The position numbers and the translations under genes are program-made. From Hydrangea macrophylla (lineage: Eukaryota > Streptophyta > Magnoliopsida > Cornales > Hydrangeaceae): 64,000 nt of DNA. Shown here in pieces: positions 59,657 to 64,000 of the stretch. Where the stretch lies: positions 70,107,045 to 70,171,044 of the forward strand of contig CM066985.1 in the NCBI GenBank assembly GCA_033977485.1, read 5' to 3'. Under the pieces are notes generated by a model. The model ran no database searches and had not been told where the DNA came from. It was given only the letters and a program-made list of their open reading frames with translations. The stretch's first letter is position 1, and each line of letters opens with the position of its first letter.

Positions 59657-59727
59657 TAAGTTTACTTTAAGTTGTACCATCCCACTGTGTATGCTCTAGA
59701 CTATGGATACTACGGAGTAATAGATAT

Positions 59728-59912
59728 ACAGTAGTGCTACATACACACATTTTTTGACACACTTTTTGACACACAACTTTAAATGCATGTATCTTGTGCT
59801 ATATAAGTGGTGCACAGAAAAGTGTGAAAAATTCAAACAGCACATAGTACATATGTTTAAAGCATAGTGTGTCAAAAAATGTGTCAAAAAGTGTGTGTAC
59901 CAAACATTTCCC
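59728..59912. mobile_element. hAT-type palindromic MITE, TSD ATAGATAT
   Basis: The inverted arms contain ACACATTTTTTGACACACTT repeats. The exact 8-bp repeat ATAGATAT flanks it (59720-59727, 59913-59920). The core (CTTTAAATGCATGTATC to GTGTGAAAAATTCAAACAGC) is shared with the MITE at 29533-29718. Confidence 0.88.
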
Positions 59913-60036
59913 ATAGATATAATTATTTTTTTAAGGATGACAAAAAAAAAAGAAAAAGAAAAAGAAAAAGAAAAAGAAAAAGACCTATACATTAGTCGTC
60001 ACCTCGGACAAAACTTCCCATACGATTTTGACAAGC

Positions 60037-60277
60037 TTATTCAGTGAGCCCGTCACGCCACGTCAGCGTGATGACGTGGTGTGACTTCCCCAATAAAAAG
60101 GTATCATGTGGCCACTAACACTAGGAGGTTATGACATGTGGTGGGTAGTTTTTTTTTTTTTAAATTTTGATAACCACATGGCATGATCCCCTAGAAGTAG
60201 GGGGTAGATGTGTGGTTAAGATTGAGAGGTCACACCACGTCATCATGCTGACGTGGCGTGACGGGCTCACTGAATAA
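60037..60277. mobile_element. Foldback element carrying ACGT-core motifs, upstream of the gene at 60438
   Basis: The arms TTATTCAGTGAGCCCGTCAC and its exact complement at the right end pair for about 50 bp, then less well around an A/T-rich centre. Each arm has CCACGTCA and TGACGTGG, words bound by plant bZIP factors. A 24-bp near-duplicate (AACTTCCCATACGNTTTTGACA) lies on each side at about 60010-60033 and 60306-60329. The class is unknown. Confidence 0.75.
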
Positions 60278-60399
60278 TTTCTCAGTCTCGACCGTCGTTC
60301 CAATCGAAACTTCCCATACGTTTTTGACATTTCCGCACACAATAAGAACACGCTTTTGAAACTTGTTTATCCACCCCCCAAAACGCCATTGATTATCCC

Positions 60400-60401
<2 letters not shown>

Positions 60402-60434
<33 letters not shown>
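60402..60434 (+). repeat. CT microsatellite in the 5' leader
   Basis: About 16 CT units ending 3 bp before the ATG at 60438. Such tracts are common in plant 5' UTRs. Confidence 0.85.
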
Positions 60435-60437
<3 letters not shown>

Positions 60438-60439
<2 letters not shown>

Positions 60440-60824
60440 GGCTTCGATCTACAGTTGCACAGAGTGCAAAACTGATCTGAACCTCCATACCGCCCACCTC
60501 TTCCCCCCTGACTTCTACTTCGAAGCCGGCAACAAAGGCACACTCTCTTTCTCGGCTGTCGATACCACCAAGTTAAAGTTTGAGAACGAGGACAAGCTCG
60601 GACTCTTCTTCGAGACCCGTAATTACTGGGGGATTCAGAGGAAGAGGACCAAGATCATGTGCAATAGCTGTGGGCATCTTGTGGGTTATGTGTACGATGA
60701 TGGGCCCCCTCTCACTGACAGTCCTGGCCAGTTCCATATGGGTCCCAGTCAGGTCATTCCTAGGGCTGCCAGGTACAGGTTCAAGTCCAAGGCTCTTCTG
60801 ATTTCTTCTGAAACTTGGAAATGA
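60438..60824 (+). CDS. At4g08330-like small CxxC/CxxC protein, 128 residues
   Basis: The protein begins MASIYSCTECKTDLNL and is open to a TGA. It has two CxxC pairs, C7/C10 and C75/C78 (IMCNSCGHLVGY). Together they look like one zinc site of the Yippee/MsrB-like fold. It resembles the plant family typified by Arabidopsis At4g08330, annotated as a chloroplast protein of unknown function. I see no obvious transit peptide here, so location is open. The ATG context (ACCATGGC) is excellent, and a CT-rich leader lies just upstream. The frame is a single exon, and codon use and composition are much more GC-rich than the surroundings. It is the only intact-looking cellular gene. A homologous origin is recognised from memory; function is unknown. 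Confidence 0.88.
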
Positions 60825-62200
60825 TTTCTGGGTTCTTTGGATTATAAGGGTCAATTCAATTGGGTTTTTTTTTTTCATCTCTGGGTTCTTTGGATGTTTG
60901 TGTTTGTATACATGTTTGCACAGGAGGATTTTCTGGTTGTACTATTGGAAGATTTGCTGATTCATGTATGCTTTTAGACTTTTAGTGTACAATTGTGTTT
61001 TGGAGGATCAATTGGGGTTTTGAACTTTTGGGGGCTTGTGTTTTGTGTACTTGTATAATTGTTTGCATGGATTTTATGGATGTACTGTTGGATTTGCTTA
61101 TTCATGTAGTTGTATATGTATACACTTTTTAGTTGAATATAAATTTGTTTTGGTACATTTGTCGACTTTAAGTTCTGGGTTCTTGTTGATGAGAATTAAT
61201 GTGGCCCATTTGAATATCTCTAGTGAATTGATTGTATGTTCAAAGTATATTCTGATGAAGAGGCCATTGTAGAATATGCAGATTATCACCGCAATTGCAG
61301 GTGGAAGTTTCTTTTGTATAACTTTGTAGCTTATTGAACATTTGAAAGTTTGAAATCAATATCATTTGAATTCTAATACTGAAAATTCAATGGCCTTGTG
61401 GTTTATATGTAAGCTCAAATGTCAAGTTAATTTAAAAAATAAAAAATAAAAAAATTGAATCAGTCTATAAGTGAGAGGAAGGTGACATACGATAGGGAAC
61501 TTCTCAAAATGGAATTCTTCCCCAAAAAGAGGTCCAGATGATGCGCATTCCTGATGGACTCAAAAAATCCATGGCAAAACTAGTGGTATCAGTTGTGAAA
61601 GACCTGAATGCGTTTTAAGTCCCATCCTGGTTGGCCGGGAGACGTGGGACCTTCTTCTACTAGTCGACTGAGCAGCAGCCCCTCTGGTGAGAAGACCATA
61701 CTCATGGATGAGTAAGCACGCGCTATCTTTTCAAGGAAACTGATAAGTTTATGGTAGTTTATGAAAGGGCTTTCTTATCCGTTTTCCTTGATTGGTTTAT
61801 ATATGCTCAATAAAAGAAAATGGTGAAGTTTATGGAATGCCATCTTGTTCCAGTTTGAGGTTGATAGGTTTTATATCTGCATTGGCACGCCATTGATAGC
61901 AGCTAGAAATACTTTTGACATTATGTAGCTTGAAATTTGTTAAAACAAAAAATTGTAATTCACTCGGATCTTTTTAGAAGCCATACTTTAAAGTTGTAGA
62001 CAGTTATATTCCATTTGCACTTTCTTTTAGTATTTTGTTGCAAATTTATCACACTAGTTTTTCATTCATGAATCACCACTGATGCCTCTTCCACGGATGT
62101 GATGGCAGCAATAAACACTTTCTCAATCACCACCTCCTCATCTTTAACTGCGTCTATCAACACACTAGAAACGCATGCAATTTTGTTCCTATCAAAATAG
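60825..62200. other. 3' flank of the At4g08330-like gene, no further gene seen
   Basis: A T-rich 3' UTR-like stretch runs to about 61400, with no clear polyadenylation site fixed. After it I see no domain-bearing frame. Confidence 0.45.
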
Positions 62201-62440
62201 TCTTGTTCAACACTCGAGTAATATGCCTTTGTTGTTTTCTTTATAGTACAGGGCAAGTATCAAAATATTCTTGCTCAACCCTCAAGTAATATGCCTTTGT
62301 TGTTTTCTTTATAGTAAAAGGCAAGTATGTTCCTTTCTTGCTCAAGGCAGTCATTTGGTAAGTATGCCTTTGTTGTTTTCTTTATTGTAAAAGGTAAGTA
62401 TGTTCCTTTCTTGCTCAAGGCAGTCACTTGGTTTTATTAC
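62200..62440 (+). repeat. Tandem repeat, about 70-75 bp, three copies
   Basis: Each unit contains ATGCCTTTGTTGTTTTCTTT followed by ATAGTA(A/C)A(A/G)GGCAAGTAT or a variant. The last two also share GTTCCTTTCTTGCTCAAGG. Confidence 0.8.
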
Positions 62441-63330
62441 TTACAAGGACGGACATCTGAGGTATATGGAACATTTGTATGAGATTATGAAGTGCAGAGA
62501 GGCTACTTCAATCCCACCAAGTAAAATGGTGCCTTTTGATCGTGGTACATGGCAGTGATTGCAAATCAGGTATGATCCAAAAGCATTTACTTACTCATTC
62601 AGATGGTTTTGTTTCGTTCCTAAGAGTTTGTTCCATTTCTTAGATTTTTAGCCACTTCACCATTTAATTTTCTTGAAAATTAGATGAGTTTGAATCATGG
62701 ATTGTGGAAGTGAATGAAACGGGAAGCACTAGAGTTTTGGAAGTTGTGTACATTCTGCACTATAATATTTTGTATTCAGTGTTACGAATAGGAATTGGTA
62801 ACACGGTTCTCAGCAGTTCAGAAAATGGTTACTGTGGATGTTTGGATAAGTCATATAATTTGAAGGCCACACCTTTTTTTTTTTTTTTTTTTTTTTTGTG
62901 ATTCTTGAAATACACATTTCATCCAAACACAAAAAAAGAAAAAGAAAAAGACATACACATTTCATGACGATCAAGGAGAATTATTATTTTTTTTTTCCCA
63001 CTGATTCTTTTGAACTTATTATTTACATGCTCCCTCTCTCTCTAACCTGAATTAAATAGCTTCTCGAAAAATTGGATACCACTTGTGTTTCAGAAGTGAT
63101 TCTGCAATCCCTAATTTGTTATTGTATCGGAATTAATATTCATATTTAATTTTTTTGGGTTGGCTTGGATAATTGGATTTAGTTAATTTTGCACCTATCG
63201 GTTTGAAAATATTCTGCCAGAACCTTTGGGAGTTTCGGTAGCAATGATTGTTAAACTTCCTGTCTTTATTTTGACATGGATATCACAGCCTTGTATCTAA
63301 CAGGTCAGCTAGGTTTTCCAGCCTTTTGAC
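62441..63330. other. Non-coding AT-rich sequence
   Basis: Contains a long T-run (about 62874-62897) and AAAGAAA repeats. No gene recognised. Confidence 0.45.
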
Positions 63331-63460
63331 TTTTTTTTTGGATCATGCACTACACAAGGGGTGGTAGTGCTCTTCCATCCCATAAATCCCCCTACCCCAT
63401 GAGACTCGAACCCGCAACGACCTGCAGGTGGGATGAAATCCCTTACCACTGGGTCATCCC
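63331..63460 (-). mobile_element. tRNA-derived SINE
   Basis: On the minus strand the head carries an A-box-like GACCCAGTGGTAAGG (about 63440-63454) and a B box GGGTTCGAGTC (63403-63413). A tRNA-unrelated body (ATTTATGGGATGGAAGAGC) and a 3' A-run follow (63331-63339 as T on the plus strand). The family differs from the Au SINE at 26224. It is not a tRNA gene: the cloverleaf cannot be completed. Confidence 0.75.
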
Positions 63461-64000
63461 TTGCACTGTGTTTGGGAGTTTAGGAGAGAAAAGAAAAGAA
63501 GAGAAAGTCATAAGTGAGGAGAGAAAAGAAAAGAAGAGAAATGATGATTGTTTCTTTCATGTTGTTTGGGAGTTTAGGAGAGAAGAGAAAGTTACTTTCT
63601 TTCCTCTTGTTTGGGAGTTGCAAAGAAAAGAAAAGAAAAGAATAAAAAATTACCAACCTATCCATCAATTGTACCTTTTTGTTTTTGCAAAGAGAGGATG
63701 AAAGATACCAATGAAGAAAACCCGGAGAGTACTCAGAAGCTTGTGGGAGATGTGCTTGTGATTAACGTGAGTTTTTGTTTTTGTTTTTGACGTATATAAC
63801 AGTGTATCATATTAACCCTAGGACTTGGATGAAATTTAAATTTGTTAAGAATTAAATAAAGGGTGTTATGGGTATTAATAAAAAATCATTAATCCTCACT
63901 TTCTTTTCTCTCCATTTCTTCCCAATTTGGAGAGAAAGAAATAGAAAGAAAGTGGGAGTTATTTTTCTCTCCTTTTCTCTCCCTTTCTTTCCTCACTAAA
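63461..64000. other. Purine-rich repeats at the right edge
   Basis: GTTTGGGAGTT with GAGAGAAAAGAAAAGAAGAG words occurs three times (63471-63640). The complementary CTCTCC/TTTCTCTCC words near 63895-64000 suggest an inverted-repeat element cut by the window edge. Confidence 0.5.

Noticed and set aside
61660..61700. TAGTCGACTGAGCAGCAGCCC near 61661, resembling the LTR palindrome context
   Set aside because: Only one palindrome copy and no LTR flanks; similarity is too short to call a fragment.
63403..63454. Possible tRNA gene (A and B boxes)
   Set aside because: No complete cloverleaf; an A-tail and tRNA-unrelated body show a SINE. The same applies at 26333-26377.

Overview
This is a repeat-dense stretch of a plant nuclear genome, almost certainly a eudicot. 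It is AT-rich and gene-poor. It carries Ty3/gypsy LTR retrotransposons primed by initiator tRNA-Met, PIF/Harbinger and hAT elements with their MITEs, a small Helitron, an Au-type SINE and plant-style genes with introns. I cannot name the species.

Layout. 1-2842: end of a minus-strand LTR running off the left edge. 3.3-4.1 kb: low-complexity tandem repeats. 5394-6597: long-TIR element holding a 347-bp solo LTR and a palindromic MITE. 6741-7180: foldback and hAT-type end. 7578-9614: solo LTR (TSD ATCAT) splitting an unidentified reading frame. 11689-18581: a Tourist-like MITE split by a young gag-only retrotransposon (11898-18502; two 2592-bp LTRs, TSD CTAGT). 18.6-22.1 kb: AT-rich, repeated blocks and one MITE. 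22176-29280: an RNA polymerase II largest-subunit (RPB1) paralogue on the minus strand; nine exons read in frame through a heptad-repeat CTD, but large parts of the catalytic core are missing. Its introns hold a SINE and several MITEs. 29.5-32.0 kb: three hAT-type elements, one carrying a plant snRNA-type promoter. About 33-42.2 kb: a decayed plus-strand Ty3/gypsy element whose two LTRs do not match each other. 42.7-44.4 kb: a MITE and two clusters of a palindromic motif. 44450-59371: a PIF/Harbinger transposon with a Myb/SANT-like ORF1 and a dead DDE transposase. A recent, apparently intact gag-pol retrotransposon (47568-56661) sits in ORF1, and a 438-bp Helitron lies behind the transposase. 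59.4-60.3 kb: three MITEs. 60438-60824: the one compact, intact-looking cellular gene, a CxxC/CxxC protein of the At4g08330-like family. 60.8-64 kb: AT-rich sequence with short tandem repeats and a tRNA-derived SINE.

The window mostly records nested transposition. Insertions could often be dated relative to each other because target-site duplications are exact (CTAGT, CCGCT, ATCAT, TGCCA, GCTTGAAC and others). The most unusual observations are: (a) each LTR family carries its own cluster of a short GC-rich palindromic word; (b) the RPB1 paralogue keeps an open frame despite three in-frame losses; (c) a USE plus TATA snRNA-type promoter lies inside a hAT-like element; (d) the gag-only retrotransposon has long, nearly identical LTRs.

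Limits: everything was done by eye. Splice sites, TIRs and TSDs were read directly. Family names rest on motif recognition, not on searches.
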